Positions 1 to 5,901 are shown, counted from the stretch's first letter. The stretch is 6,850 nt of DNA from JAENVU01 sp964639075 (GCA_964639075.1 CAZXCB010000182.1:1-6850); one strand, 5' to 3'. Numbers and translations are program-made. Notes: generated by a model not told the origin, from the letters alone.

Positions 1-729
1 GCGGTCCTCGCGGACCTCGGACCGGTGACCGACCGCACGCGCTGGCGGGCCGCGTGGGCGGGCGCGAGCGCCCGCGCGGCGCGCGCCCAGGACGCCGTCC
101 TGGACTCGTGGCCGGAGTGCTCGGAGCCGCGCGGCGCCCGCGACGTTCTCGCCGCGCTCCGCGGGGGCGGCGCGTTGGTCGTCGCGTCGAGCATGCCGGT
201 CCGGGACCTCGAGTCCTTCGGTCACCCGCGCGCCGATGTCGCGGTGATCGCGAACCGTGGCGTCAACGGGATCGACGGCTTCGTCTCCACCGCGCTCGGC
301 ATCGCGCTCACGCACCCCGCGCCGACGGTCGCGCTCTGCGGTGACCTCAGCTTCCTCCACGACGGCGGCGGGCGGCTCGCGGCGCGAGCGCTGCAGGTGG
401 ACGCGGTGTTCGTCGTGATCGACAACGGCGGCGGGGGGATCTTCTCGTTCCTGCCCCAGGCCGATCTCCCGCGTCACTTCGAGACGTTGTTCGGGACCCC
501 TCCCGACAGTGATCTCGCCGCGATCGCGGCGGCGCACGGCTTCGAGGTGACCGCGGTGCGCGCGCCCGACGAGGTGGTCGGGGCCGTCGAGCGTGCGATC
601 GCACGCGGCGGGTTGCACGTGGTGCGGATCCCCACCGATCGGGCCCGCAACGTCGAGCACCATCGTGAGGTGTGGCGCGCCGTCGCGGGCGCGCTCACGG
701 AGCGGTCAGCGCCCGCAGCACCGGGGTGA
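1..729 (+). CDS. menD: MenD, 2-succinyl-5-enolpyruvyl-6-hydroxy-3-cyclohexene-1-carboxylate synthase (3' part, 5' end outside window)
   Basis: Thiamine-diphosphate enzyme of menaquinone synthesis: it decarboxylates 2-oxoglutarate and adds the product to isochorismate, giving SEPHCHC. The frame is open from base 1, so the 242 visible residues are the C-terminal part of a protein that is usually about 550 residues; the GTG at 25 is internal. What I see is SSMPVRDLESFG (visible residues 63-74), NRGVNGIDG (85-93), the ThDP/metal motif starting GDLS with Asp115 and ending at Asn142, and GGGGIFSFLP (143-152). From family knowledge, E. coli MenD uses Arg395, Arg413 and Ile474; the spacings 18 and 61 are matched exactly here by Arg68, Arg86 and Ile147, so the active site looks intact. 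Its last 35 nt overlap the end of the opposing menF. Its own upstream promoter and N-terminal domain are not in the window. Confidence 0.96.
   Translation, partial: AVLADLGPVTDRTRWRAAWAGASARAARAQDAVLDSWPECSEPRGARDVLAALRGGGALVVASSMPVRDLESFGHPRADVAVIANRGVNGIDGFVSTALGIALTHPAPTVALCGDLSFLHDGGGRLAARALQVDAVFVVIDNGGGGIFSFLPQADLPRHFETLFGTPPDSDLAAIAAAHGFEVTAVRAPDEVVGAVERAIARGGLHVVRIPTDRARNVEHHREVWRAVAGALTERSAPAAPG
675..694 (-). terminator. All-GC hairpin immediately after the menF stop, inside the 3' end of menD
   Basis: Positions 675-681 (GCGCGCC) and 688-694 (GGCGCGC) pair perfectly over 7 bp around a 6-nt loop. The stem abuts the menF stop codon (695-697) on the minus strand. There is no T-run after it. 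It lies within menD coding sequence, so codon constraint or GC content could explain it; a terminator role is an inference from its placement. Confidence 0.3.
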
Positions 730-1918
730 GCTTCGCGTCGACCTCGGCCCATTCGAGCTCCGGCTTGCTGCCGGCCACGATCCCGGCGCCGGCGCGCACC
801 AGGGCGCGGCGCCCGTCGGCGGCCACGATCTCCGCGCTTCGGAGCGCGACCGCGAGCTCGCCGTCGCCGCGTGCGTCGACCCACCCGACGGGTCCCGCGT
901 AGTGGCCGCGACCGTGTGGCTCCCAACGCTCGATCAGCGCGAGCGCGGCGTCGGTCGGTGTGCCACCGACGGCCGGAGTCGGGTGGAGAGCCAGCGCCAA
1001 CGAGAGCGCCGACGGCGTGTCGGGCCCGGCGACCGCGCGGATCGTGGTGGACAGGTGGGCCACGTCGGCGAGCGGTACCGGAGTCGTCGCGCCGACGGCG
1101 ACCGTGGTGCACGAGCGCGCGAGCTCACGCGCGATCGCATCGACCACGAGCCGGTGCTCGTGCTGGTCCTTGGCCGAGCGCGCGAGCCGATCGAGATCGT
1201 CGGCGTCGTGGGGGTCGGGGATCGACCCGGCGAGCGGGCGCGCGGTGACCGTGCTCCCGGCGCGCCGGACGAGCAGCTCCGGCGACGCGCCGACGACCCG
1301 ATCCGTGGCGAAGAGGAAGCGCCCCGGCTCCCGGGCCGCGAGCCGACGGAGCAGCCAGACCGGGTCGATCCGTCGCTCGGCCTCGATCCGGACGGCGCGC
1401 GCGAGCACGACCTTCTCGACGCGCCCGGCACGGATCTCCGCGAGCGCGGCATCGACCGCGCGGCGCCACGCATCGGAGGTCGTGAGGCACTCGGCGCGGG
1501 TCGCACCCGGACCCGAACGGTCGACGGCCGTGGCCGGATCCGGCGTCCCCACGCGCGTTCGGTCTCCCGGACCGATCTCGGTGCGCCACGCGGACCCGTC
1601 GGTCGCCCGACCCTCGACCCACGCCGGGATGGTCATCACGTGCTCGGCCGCGCCGAGGAAGGGGAGGCTCCCGACGGCGATGGCGCCGGTGCCGGGCTGC
1701 CCGACGTCGTCGCGGACCTCGATGCCGGCCAGCGCGTCGTCGACGCGGCGCGCGGGCACGCGGGCCGCGACACCGCCGGTCACGAAGCCCACGCCCTCGC
1801 GTTGCCACACGAAGCCGTCCGGGCCGAACCGATCGATCGGGTCGATCCGTTCGCCCGCCGGATCTCCGCGCACGGTCCGTGCCACCAGCGCTCGGGTCTC
1901 GACGTCGAGGGTGCTCAC
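695..1918 (-). CDS. menF: Isochorismate synthase (MenF/EntC type)
   Basis: Cytosolic Mg-dependent enzyme that converts chorismate to isochorismate, the entry step to menaquinone. It has 407 residues from the GTG at 1918. That start is chosen because it gives a GTGA overlap with the menG stop, has GAAGG 9 nt upstream (1928-1932), and excludes a low-complexity Arg-rich extension. The chorismate-binding domain fills residues 150-407: KVVLAR with Lys169 (general base in this family), SPELL with Glu214 (general acid by position), PLAGSIP (228-234), EHRLVVD (254-260), HLSTTIRA, LHPTPAVGGTP (311-321), GHYAGPVGWVD (338-348) and RAGAGIVAGSKPE (375-387). The LHPTPAVGG and KVVLAR forms favour isochorismate synthase over anthranilate or aminodeoxychorismate synthase. 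A siderophore or salicylate role (EntC/DhbC) is possible by sequence, but menD and menG next door point to menaquinone. It is the last gene of the set and runs into the end of menD. Confidence 0.93.
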   Translation of the reverse strand: MSTLDVETRALVARTVRGDPAGERIDPIDRFGPDGFVWQREGVGFVTGGVAARVPARRVDDALAGIEVRDDVGQPGTGAIAVGSLPFLGAAEHVMTIPAWVEGRATDGSAWRTEIGPGDRTRVGTPDPATAVDRSGPGATRAECLTTSDAWRRAVDAALAEIRAGRVEKVVLARAVRIEAERRIDPVWLLRRLAAREPGRFLFATDRVVGASPELLVRRAGSTVTARPLAGSIPDPHDADDLDRLARSAKDQHEHRLVVDAIARELARSCTTVAVGATTPVPLADVAHLSTTIRAVAGPDTPSALSLALALHPTPAVGGTPTDAALALIERWEPHGRGHYAGPVGWVDARGDGELAVALRSAEIVAADGRRALVRAGAGIVAGSKPELEWAEVDAKLTPVLRALTAP

Positions 1919-2643
1919 GTCCGAGCGCCTTCGTCGGCGGTGCGCACCGGTCGGGTCCCCGTGAGGAGTTGCACCGCGCCGGCCATCATCGTCCGCCGGC
2001 ACACGTCGTCGAGTCCCGCCGCGGCGAGCAGGGCGACGAGCCCGTCGCCGTCGGGCAGGTACGCGGTCGACGCCGGCAGGTAGCGATAGGCCGCGCGGTC
2101 ACCGAAGAGCCCACCGATCGCCGGGACAGCGTGTCGGAACCACGCGCCGTGACCGAGCCGGACGAGCCGGCCCGTCGGCTCCGCGGCGTCGAGGAACGCG
2201 ACGCGGCCGCCGGGCCGCAGCACGCGGACGCACTCGCGGACGAAGGCGTCGAGGTCGGTGAGGTTCCGCAGCGCGAACCCGCACGTCACGCCGTCCGCCG
2301 AGTGGTCGGTGACGGGCAGCGCGAGCACGTCGGCGCGCACCAGCGGGCTGTCCACCCGACGGTGCGCGAGCATCCCCGCGGAGAGGTCGACCCCGATCGG
2401 GCGGAGCCCGAGCCGCTCGAGGTCTCGGCAGAGATCCCCGGTGCCGCAGGCGAGGTCCAGCACCCGCGCGCCGGCGGGGAGGCCGAGGGCGTCGACGGTC
2501 CGGCGGCGCCACCCGGCGTCCTGGCCGAGCGAGATGACCCGGTTCAGGCGGTCGTAGGTGGGCGCGACGCGGTCGAACATCGCGGTCACGGTCGCGCGCT
2601 TGTCGTCACCGGTCGGGAGCTCGACGCCGCTCAGCCCGGCCAC
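1915..2643 (-). CDS. menG: Demethylmenaquinone methyltransferase (UbiE/MenG family)
   Basis: SAM-dependent C-methyltransferase that turns demethylmenaquinone into menaquinone, the last pathway step, at the membrane surface. 242 residues from the GTG at 2643, close to the usual family length of about 230-250. Features seen: AMFDRVAPTYDRLNRVIS (21-38), which matches the UbiE N-terminal signature, with Trp45 following; SAM motif I VLDLACGTGD (61-70); the acidic loop GVDLSAGML (84-92); FALRNLTDLDAFVRECVRVL (123-142); and RPGGR (143-147). The start is uncertain. GTG 2643 has GAGGA only 3 nt away, a CTG at 2634 forms a CTGA overlap with the upstream regulator's stop, and a GTG near 2597 would cut into the conserved N-terminus. 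The open frame continues upstream to 3393, but that part is the out-of-frame shadow of the regulator gene. No ubiquinone genes are seen, so MenG is preferred over UbiE as the name. Confidence 0.92.
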   Translation of the reverse strand: MAGLSGVELPTGDDKRATVTAMFDRVAPTYDRLNRVISLGQDAGWRRRTVDALGLPAGARVLDLACGTGDLCRDLERLGLRPIGVDLSAGMLAHRRVDSPLVRADVLALPVTDHSADGVTCGFALRNLTDLDAFVRECVRVLRPGGRVAFLDAAEPTGRLVRLGHGAWFRHAVPAIGGLFGDRAAYRYLPASTAYLPDGDGLVALLAAAGLDDVCRRTMMAGAVQLLTGTRPVRTADEGART

Positions 2644-3419
2644 GTGTCCTCGATCCGGCGGGCGGAGGCGGCGTCGGCGGCCGCGCGTTCGCTCGCGTCG
2701 CCCACGGACTCGAGGTGGTCCTGTGCCACCTGGAGCAACACGCGGCGGAAGTGCTGGGCGACGAGCGTCCCCGTCGCCGGCAACAGGCGACGGAACGTGC
2801 CGACGAGGCGGGCCGCCCGCTCGTCGTCGCTCAGGTCGGCGGCGAGCAGCGGTCGGCGCACGTGCTCGTCGAACAGCGCGACCGCGGCCTCGGCGACGCC
2901 GACGGTCGCTGCGTGGTGGCGGCGTGCCAGCTCGAGCAGCGCGGAGAGCGGTACCCCCGCTTCGAGCAGCTGCACGCCCGCGCTCACGACCTCGACGTCC
3001 GCGGCGGTGTAGTGGGGGACGCCGTCGTGCACGCGCGGCAGGAGCAGCCCTTCGGCGACCACGGCCTCGATCAGGGGTGTCGGGACGCCCGACCGGCGCG
3101 CGAGGTCGTCGATGGTGAGGAACTCCTCGGCGTCGAGCCCGGCGTCGGCGATCGCCTCGGCGAGCGGACGGTCGACCGCGGCGAGCCGCCCGTCGAGCAC
3201 CCGGCCGATCATCGCGAGCGTGAACCCGTCGGCCTGGAGCTCGCGGATCTGCTGGAGGCGGTGCAGGTGCTCCGGCCCGTACCACGCGACCCGTCCGGTG
3301 CGCTCGGGCGGACCGAGCAGTCCGCGCTTCTGGTAGAAGCGGATGGTGTCGACGGAGACCTCGGACCGGGTGGCGAGGTCCTCGACCCGCCACCGTGGCG
3401 GCTCGGGATCGGTGGGCAT
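2631..3419 (-). CDS. MerR-family transcriptional regulator with two MerR-like HTH modules, first gene of the menG-menF set
   Basis: 262-residue DNA-binding protein. Residues 10-78 are a clear MerR winged-helix module (RVEDLATRSEVSVDTIRFYQ, then KRGLLGPPERTG, then a helix to GFTLAMIGRVLDG). Residues 100-168 repeat the same architecture: FLTIDDLARRSGVPTPLIEA, EGLLLPRVHDGVPHYT, and a helix to AGVPLSALLELARRH. The rest (170-262) is helical and Ala/Arg-rich with no recognised effector domain. There is no cysteine in the protein, so it is not a thiol-based metal or redox sensor of the MerR, CueR or SoxR kind. The ATG at 3419 is chosen because a TANNNT box sits 6 nt before it; an in-frame ATG at 3455 would add 12 residues lacking a ribosome site and place the promoter inside the gene. 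Its end overlaps menG by 13 nt, so it probably shares a transcript with menG and menF and may control them and itself. The ligand is unknown. Confidence 0.88.
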   Translation of the reverse strand: MPTDPEPPRWRVEDLATRSEVSVDTIRFYQKRGLLGPPERTGRVAWYGPEHLHRLQQIRELQADGFTLAMIGRVLDGRLAAVDRPLAEAIADAGLDAEEFLTIDDLARRSGVPTPLIEAVVAEGLLLPRVHDGVPHYTAADVEVVSAGVQLLEAGVPLSALLELARRHHAATVGVAEAAVALFDEHVRRPLLAADLSDDERAARLVGTFRRLLPATGTLVAQHFRRVLLQVAQDHLESVGDASERAAADAASARRIEDTWPG

Positions 3420-3425
3420 GCTCCG

Positions 3426-3431
3426 AGCATA
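3426..3431 (-). promoter_or_regulatory. Candidate -10 box (TATGCT) for leaderless transcription of the merR-like gene
   Basis: On the minus strand TATGCT (reading 3431 to 3426) fits the actinobacterial TANNNT -10 pattern. It is followed by six bases and then the ATG at 3419, so a start about 7 nt downstream would place the mRNA 5' end on the ATG itself. This agrees with the lack of a properly spaced ribosome site (GGAG ends only 1 nt before the ATG). No good -35 is present; the best at 17-nt spacing is TGAATC (3449-3454). Inference from position and pattern only. Confidence 0.5.
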
Positions 3432-3445
3432 GGAGCAGTTGCTCC
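3432..3445. promoter_or_regulatory. Perfect 6-2-6 palindrome, candidate operator of the MerR-like regulator
   Basis: GGAGCA-GT-TGCTCC is a perfect inverted repeat directly upstream of the TATGCT box, i.e. within the -35/-10 spacer. MerR-family proteins classically bind dyads in that spacer, so autoregulation is a natural reading. The site is only 12 paired bases in GC-rich DNA, so chance is not excluded. Confidence 0.5.
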
Positions 3446-3505
3446 CACGATTCATACGGCGCCGGACGGCTGACCGCGGCGACCGGATCCGACCAGGTGG
3501 CGGGT

Positions 3506-3539
3506 GCGACGGGCTCGCCCGAGGGGTCGAGCCGGTCGC
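3506..3539 (-). terminator. Hairpin just after the oxidoreductase stop, possible terminator without U-tract
   Basis: Starting one base after the stop codon, the minus strand reads GCGAC, C, GGCTCG, a 10-base centre, CGAGCC, C, GTCGC. This gives 5 + 6 base pairs separated by one C-C mismatch, and the centre can add three more C-G pairs with an A bulge and a CTC loop. It is followed by ACCCGCC rather than a run of T, so it would be a U-less terminator, as is common in high-GC actinobacteria, or an mRNA-end stabiliser. The remaining part of the 3420-3540 gap holds only the regulator's promoter and operator candidates. Confidence 0.5.
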
Positions 3540-3540
3540 G

Positions 3541-4608
3541 TCAGCCGGTCGGACCGTCGACGAGCGCCACGGTGCGCCCGACGGTCTCCCGGTTGCCCAT
3601 CGCCTCGATGGCCGCGGGGAGGTCGTCGAAGGCGATGACCTGCCCGATGACGGGCCGGATGCGGCCGGCCTCGACGCGCTCGACGATCTCGCGAGTGATC
3701 CGCGCGCCGAGCTCGGGTGTGGCGAAGTTCCAGCCCATCGCGGTCTTGAGGAATCCGGCCATCTCCGGCGGCGCGTACGCGAGCATCACGGTGCACAGCT
3801 TGATGTTCGACAGCATCAGCCGCCGCGGGACGAGGAACGGCTCGTCCGCGACCTCCTTGTTGGACGCGAACCCCATCATCACGTAGCGCCCGTTGTACCT
3901 GGTGCACTTCAGCGACGGTTCGAGGACGGCCTCGCCGACGTTGTCGAAGACCATGTCGACGCCGAGACCGTCGGTCTCCGCGAGCACGACCTCGGCGAAG
4001 TCCCCGGTGGAGTAGTCGATCGCGACGTCGGCACCGAGGTCGCGACACAGCTGCACCTTCGGCGCGCCGCCCGCGGTCGCGAGCACACGCGCGCCCGCGT
4101 CCCTCGCGAGCTGGATCGCCGCCGACCCGGATCCTCCTGCCGCCGCGTGGATCAGCACCGACTCGCCGGCCTGCAGGTCCCCGCGGTCGAAGAGCCCGAG
4201 CCAGGCGAGATGGAACGGGAAGTAGAGCGCGGCCGCGTCGGGGAGCGGGATCGACTCGGGGATCTCGAAGGCGGACGCGGCGGGGCAGATCGCGTACTCG
4301 GCGAAGCCGCCGTGCGCACCCTGGGTTGTCGCGGCCACCCGCCGACCGAGCAACGCCTCGGTGCCCGGCCCGCAGGCGTCGACGATCCCGAACACCTCCA
4401 TCCCGGGCGCGGAAGGCAGCTCGGGGCGCACCATCATGTTCCCGCCGGTGACACGTTCGAGGTCGTTGAGGTTCAGCGGGATCGCCTGGACCGCGACGCG
4501 GACCGTGCCGGCTTCGGGCTCAGGGACGTCGACGACGTCGAGGTGCAGCACTTCGGTCGGTCGTCCGTACCGGTGTGTGCGCCAGGCGCGCATGCGTCCG
4601 CTCGTCAT
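3541..4608 (-). CDS. Zinc-less MDR-superfamily oxidoreductase, NADPH:quinone reductase-like
   Basis: 355-residue medium-chain dehydrogenase/reductase. The N-terminal GroES-like domain (about 6-120) has NLNDLERVTGG (46-56), SAPGMEVFGIV (66-76) and HGGFAEYAI (99-107). The Rossmann domain has VLIHAAAGGSGSAAIQLA (151-168), LGADVAIDYS (191-200) and VDMVFDNVGE (217-226). The Cys/His/Glu zinc ligands of alcohol dehydrogenases are absent, and the AAAGGSGSAAIQLA segment is typical of QOR/enoyl-reductase-like members, so a soluble NAD(P)H-dependent reduction of a quinone or enone is likely; the actual substrate is not visible. The start at ATG 4608 overlaps the stop of a short upstream frame as ATGA. 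The ATG at 4593 (MRAW) is an alternative that would begin right at the conserved N-terminus. A hairpin follows the stop. Nearness to menaquinone genes is suggestive but does not show that menaquinone is its substrate. Confidence 0.85.
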   Translation of the reverse strand: MTSGRMRAWRTHRYGRPTEVLHLDVVDVPEPEAGTVRVAVQAIPLNLNDLERVTGGNMMVRPELPSAPGMEVFGIVDACGPGTEALLGRRVAATTQGAHGGFAEYAICPAASAFEIPESIPLPDAAALYFPFHLAWLGLFDRGDLQAGESVLIHAAAGGSGSAAIQLARDAGARVLATAGGAPKVQLCRDLGADVAIDYSTGDFAEVVLAETDGLGVDMVFDNVGEAVLEPSLKCTRYNGRYVMMGFASNKEVADEPFLVPRRLMLSNIKLCTVMLAYAPPEMAGFLKTAMGWNFATPELGARITREIVERVEAGRIRPVIGQVIAFDDLPAAIEAMGNRETVGRTVALVDGPTG

Positions 4609-4643
4609 GTCCGTGCGCCGCGTCCTTCGGCGTCCACGGGCAT
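4605..4643 (-). CDS. Possible 12-residue leader peptide coupled to the oxidoreductase
   Basis: The minus strand reads ATG at 4643 and encodes MPVDAEGRGART before a TGA at 4605-4607. This TGA overlaps the oxidoreductase ATG (4606-4608) in an ATGA arrangement typical of translational coupling. TAGAGT (4650-4655), a TANNNT-type box, ends 6 nt before its ATG, so the frame could be the 5' end of a leaderless mRNA. The peptide has no run of a single amino acid that would suggest amino-acid attenuation. Very short, so it could be chance. Confidence 0.35.
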   Translation of the reverse strand: MPVDAEGRGART

Positions 4644-4649
4644 CTCAGC

Positions 4650-4655
4650 ACTCTA
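4650..4655 (-). promoter_or_regulatory. Candidate -10 box (TAGAGT) for the oxidoreductase transcript
   Basis: TAGAGT on the minus strand fits TANNNT and lies 6 nt before the ATG of the short leader frame at 4643. No convincing -35 is seen (CATCAC at 17-nt spacing). It lies in the 50-nt gap after the methyltransferase stop. If active, it would give the oxidoreductase its own start instead of, or besides, read-through from the methyltransferase gene. Confidence 0.35.
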
Positions 4656-4693
4656 CCGGCGCGGCGACGGGCGTGATGGTCCTCCCTGTGCCG

Positions 4694-5785
4694 CTACGCC
4701 AAGCGGTACAGGACGAACTGCGGATGGGCGACCTCGAGGGCGTCGACCGTCGCGAAGCCGGCTTCGGTCGCGTAGCCGCGCATCGTGTCGGGTCGGATCA
4801 CCGTCCCGGTGCCGACGCCGCCGTCCTGCATGCTGACGGCGAGACAGTGCAGGGTCGAGAACGAGTAGAAGAAGCGTTCCATCTCGTTGGTCGGCACGGT
4901 GAAGCTGTCCTCGGTGCGTTCGTCGACCACCAGCACCGTTCCGGACGTGCCCGCGAGCGTGCGCATCGTGCGCAGGATCCCGACCGGGTCGGGAACGTCG
5001 TGGAGCATCTCGATGGCCATCACGAGGTCGTAGTCGCCGCTGATCGTCGGGTCGGCGGCGTCACGCAGCTCGAACCGGGCACGATCGGCGACGCCGGCGG
5101 CCTCCGCGGCCTGCTGCGCGACCGCGATGGAGGCCGCGTCGAGGTCGTAGCCGTCGACCTCGACGTTCGGGTACGCGCGAGCGATGGTGATCGCGGCCAG
5201 GCCCTCGCCGCAGCCGACCTCGGCGATGCGGACCGGCGCACCCACCTCCAGGCGTGCCTGCACCTCGGGGAGCGCCGGCAGCCAGTTCTGGGTCAGGTGG
5301 TTGACGAACACCGGACGGGTGAAGGCGGCCTGGAGGTCGTGGAGATCGAACAACCCGAACGCCGCGCCGGTGCCGGCTCGGAATTCCTCGACCATGATGT
5401 CGATCGCCTTCGCCACCCACGGCACCACCGCCGCGCACGGCTTCATGCAGGCTTCGCTGTCGTCGTCGAGGAGCACATGCGCGTGGGCATTCGGCAGCTC
5501 GAAGCGGCGCGCGCCCGGGGGTTGCGACGTGTCCTCGACGTCCACCACTCCGGCAACTGCTTGCTGCTCGAGCCATTCCCGCGCGTAGCGCGGTGCGATG
5601 CCGGCCCGGGCGGCCAGCTCCGAGGCCGTGACCGGTCCCACGCCGGCGAGGGCCTCGTAGAGCCCGAGTCGGAGACCCAGCTCGACGTTCGCGAGCTCCA
5701 TCGTGGCGAGACACGCGCCGAACAAGCCTCCGGCGAACTCCTCGACCCGCGCTTCGTCCGCAGCCGTCAACTCGATCGCCGCCAT
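4694..5785 (-). CDS. SAM-dependent methyltransferase with N-terminal winged-helix domain (Rv2258c-like)
   Basis: 363-residue class I methyltransferase. Residues 15-110 form a winged-helix-like region of the kind found in Rv2258c and O-methyltransferases, where it serves dimerisation and substrate binding rather than DNA binding (ELGLRLGLYEALAG, then TASELAARAGIAPRYAREWL, then GARRFELP). The catalytic domain has motif I IAEVGCGEGLAAITIA (187-202), the acidic residue after the second strand in VDGYDLD (210-216), and YDLVMAIEMLHDVPDP (252-267). The ATG start at 5785 has a strong GGGAGG ribosome site at the right distance. Length fits the Rv2258c family (about 350). The acceptor is unknown; a small-molecule O-methyltransferase is the best guess. 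It is divergent from the sulfatase and lies 85 nt upstream of the co-oriented oxidoreductase. Confidence 0.87.
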   Translation of the reverse strand: MAAIELTAADEARVEEFAGGLFGACLATMELANVELGLRLGLYEALAGVGPVTASELAARAGIAPRYAREWLEQQAVAGVVDVEDTSQPPGARRFELPNAHAHVLLDDDSEACMKPCAAVVPWVAKAIDIMVEEFRAGTGAAFGLFDLHDLQAAFTRPVFVNHLTQNWLPALPEVQARLEVGAPVRIAEVGCGEGLAAITIARAYPNVEVDGYDLDAASIAVAQQAAEAAGVADRARFELRDAADPTISGDYDLVMAIEMLHDVPDPVGILRTMRTLAGTSGTVLVVDERTEDSFTVPTNEMERFFYSFSTLHCLAVSMQDGGVGTGTVIRPDTMRGYATEAGFATVDALEVAHPQFVLYRLA

Positions 5786-5790
5786 GACAC

Positions 5791-5796
5791 CCTCCC
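5791..5796 (-). promoter_or_regulatory. Ribosome binding site of the methyltransferase gene
   Basis: GGGAGG on the minus strand, five bases before the ATG at 5785. It is one of the two best-spaced ribosome sites in the window and fixes this start. Confidence 0.8.
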
Positions 5797-5814
5797 GTGT
5801 ACCAGGACTCGGAC

Positions 5815-5843
5815 ATCTAACCCTGAACCTGCCCGCAGGACAA
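5815..5843 (-). promoter_or_regulatory. Possible promoter of the methyltransferase gene
   Basis: Minus strand TTGTCC (5838-5843), 17 nt, then TTAGAT (5815-5820). The -35 matches TTGACA at four of six positions and the -10 matches TATAAT at three of six, with ideal spacing. It would give a short leader of about 20 nt containing the GGGAGG site. Weak by sequence alone. Confidence 0.3.
5828..5839. repeat. Small palindrome in the divergent spacer
   Basis: CCTGC-CC-GCAGG, a perfect 5-2-5 inverted repeat in the 116-nt spacer between the divergent methyltransferase and sulfatase genes. It overlaps the last two bases of the candidate -35 and runs into the promoter spacer, so it is a possible repressor site. 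Short and GC-rich, therefore weak. I see no clear + strand promoter for the sulfatase in this spacer. Confidence 0.3.
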
Positions 5844-5890
5844 CGGCACGGATCCGCGCCATGATCGGACCGGGTTGGAGTGCGACGGCG

Positions 5891-5896
5891 AGGAGG
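5891..5896 (+). promoter_or_regulatory. Ribosome binding site of the sulfatase gene
   Basis: AGGAGG, five bases before the GTG at 5902: a near-perfect anti-16S match that decides this start over upstream in-frame codons such as the TTG at 5875. Confidence 0.85.
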
Positions 5897-5901
5897 ATAC
5901 C

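Noticed and set aside
1919..2002. 28-residue upstream extension of menF to the ATG at 2002
   Set aside because: Arg-rich, lies inside menG, and the GTG at 1918 has a ribosome site and a GTGA overlap.
593..2083. 496-codon + strand open frame opposite menF
   Set aside because: Arg/Gly/Asp-rich composition without any recognisable motif; it is the mirror of menF and menG codons in GC-rich DNA.
2644..3393. Upstream extension of the menG frame to 3393
   Set aside because: The added residues are Arg/Ala-rich and coincide with the regulator gene in another frame; the UbiE signature starts only a few residues after 2643.
3530..3551. Nine-base direct repeat AGCCGGTCG, twice, 13 nt apart
   Set aside because: Too short in GC-rich sequence and partly inside the oxidoreductase coding end; no sign of function.
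4644..4693. Possible terminator after the methyltransferase stop
   Set aside because: Only a 4-bp CGGC/GCCG pairing over a long loop could be found; no convincing hairpin.
3439..4836. 465-codon + strand open frame opposite the oxidoreductase
   Set aside because: Composition is biased to R, G, D, H and V with no domain, and it overlaps a gene with clear motifs on the other strand.
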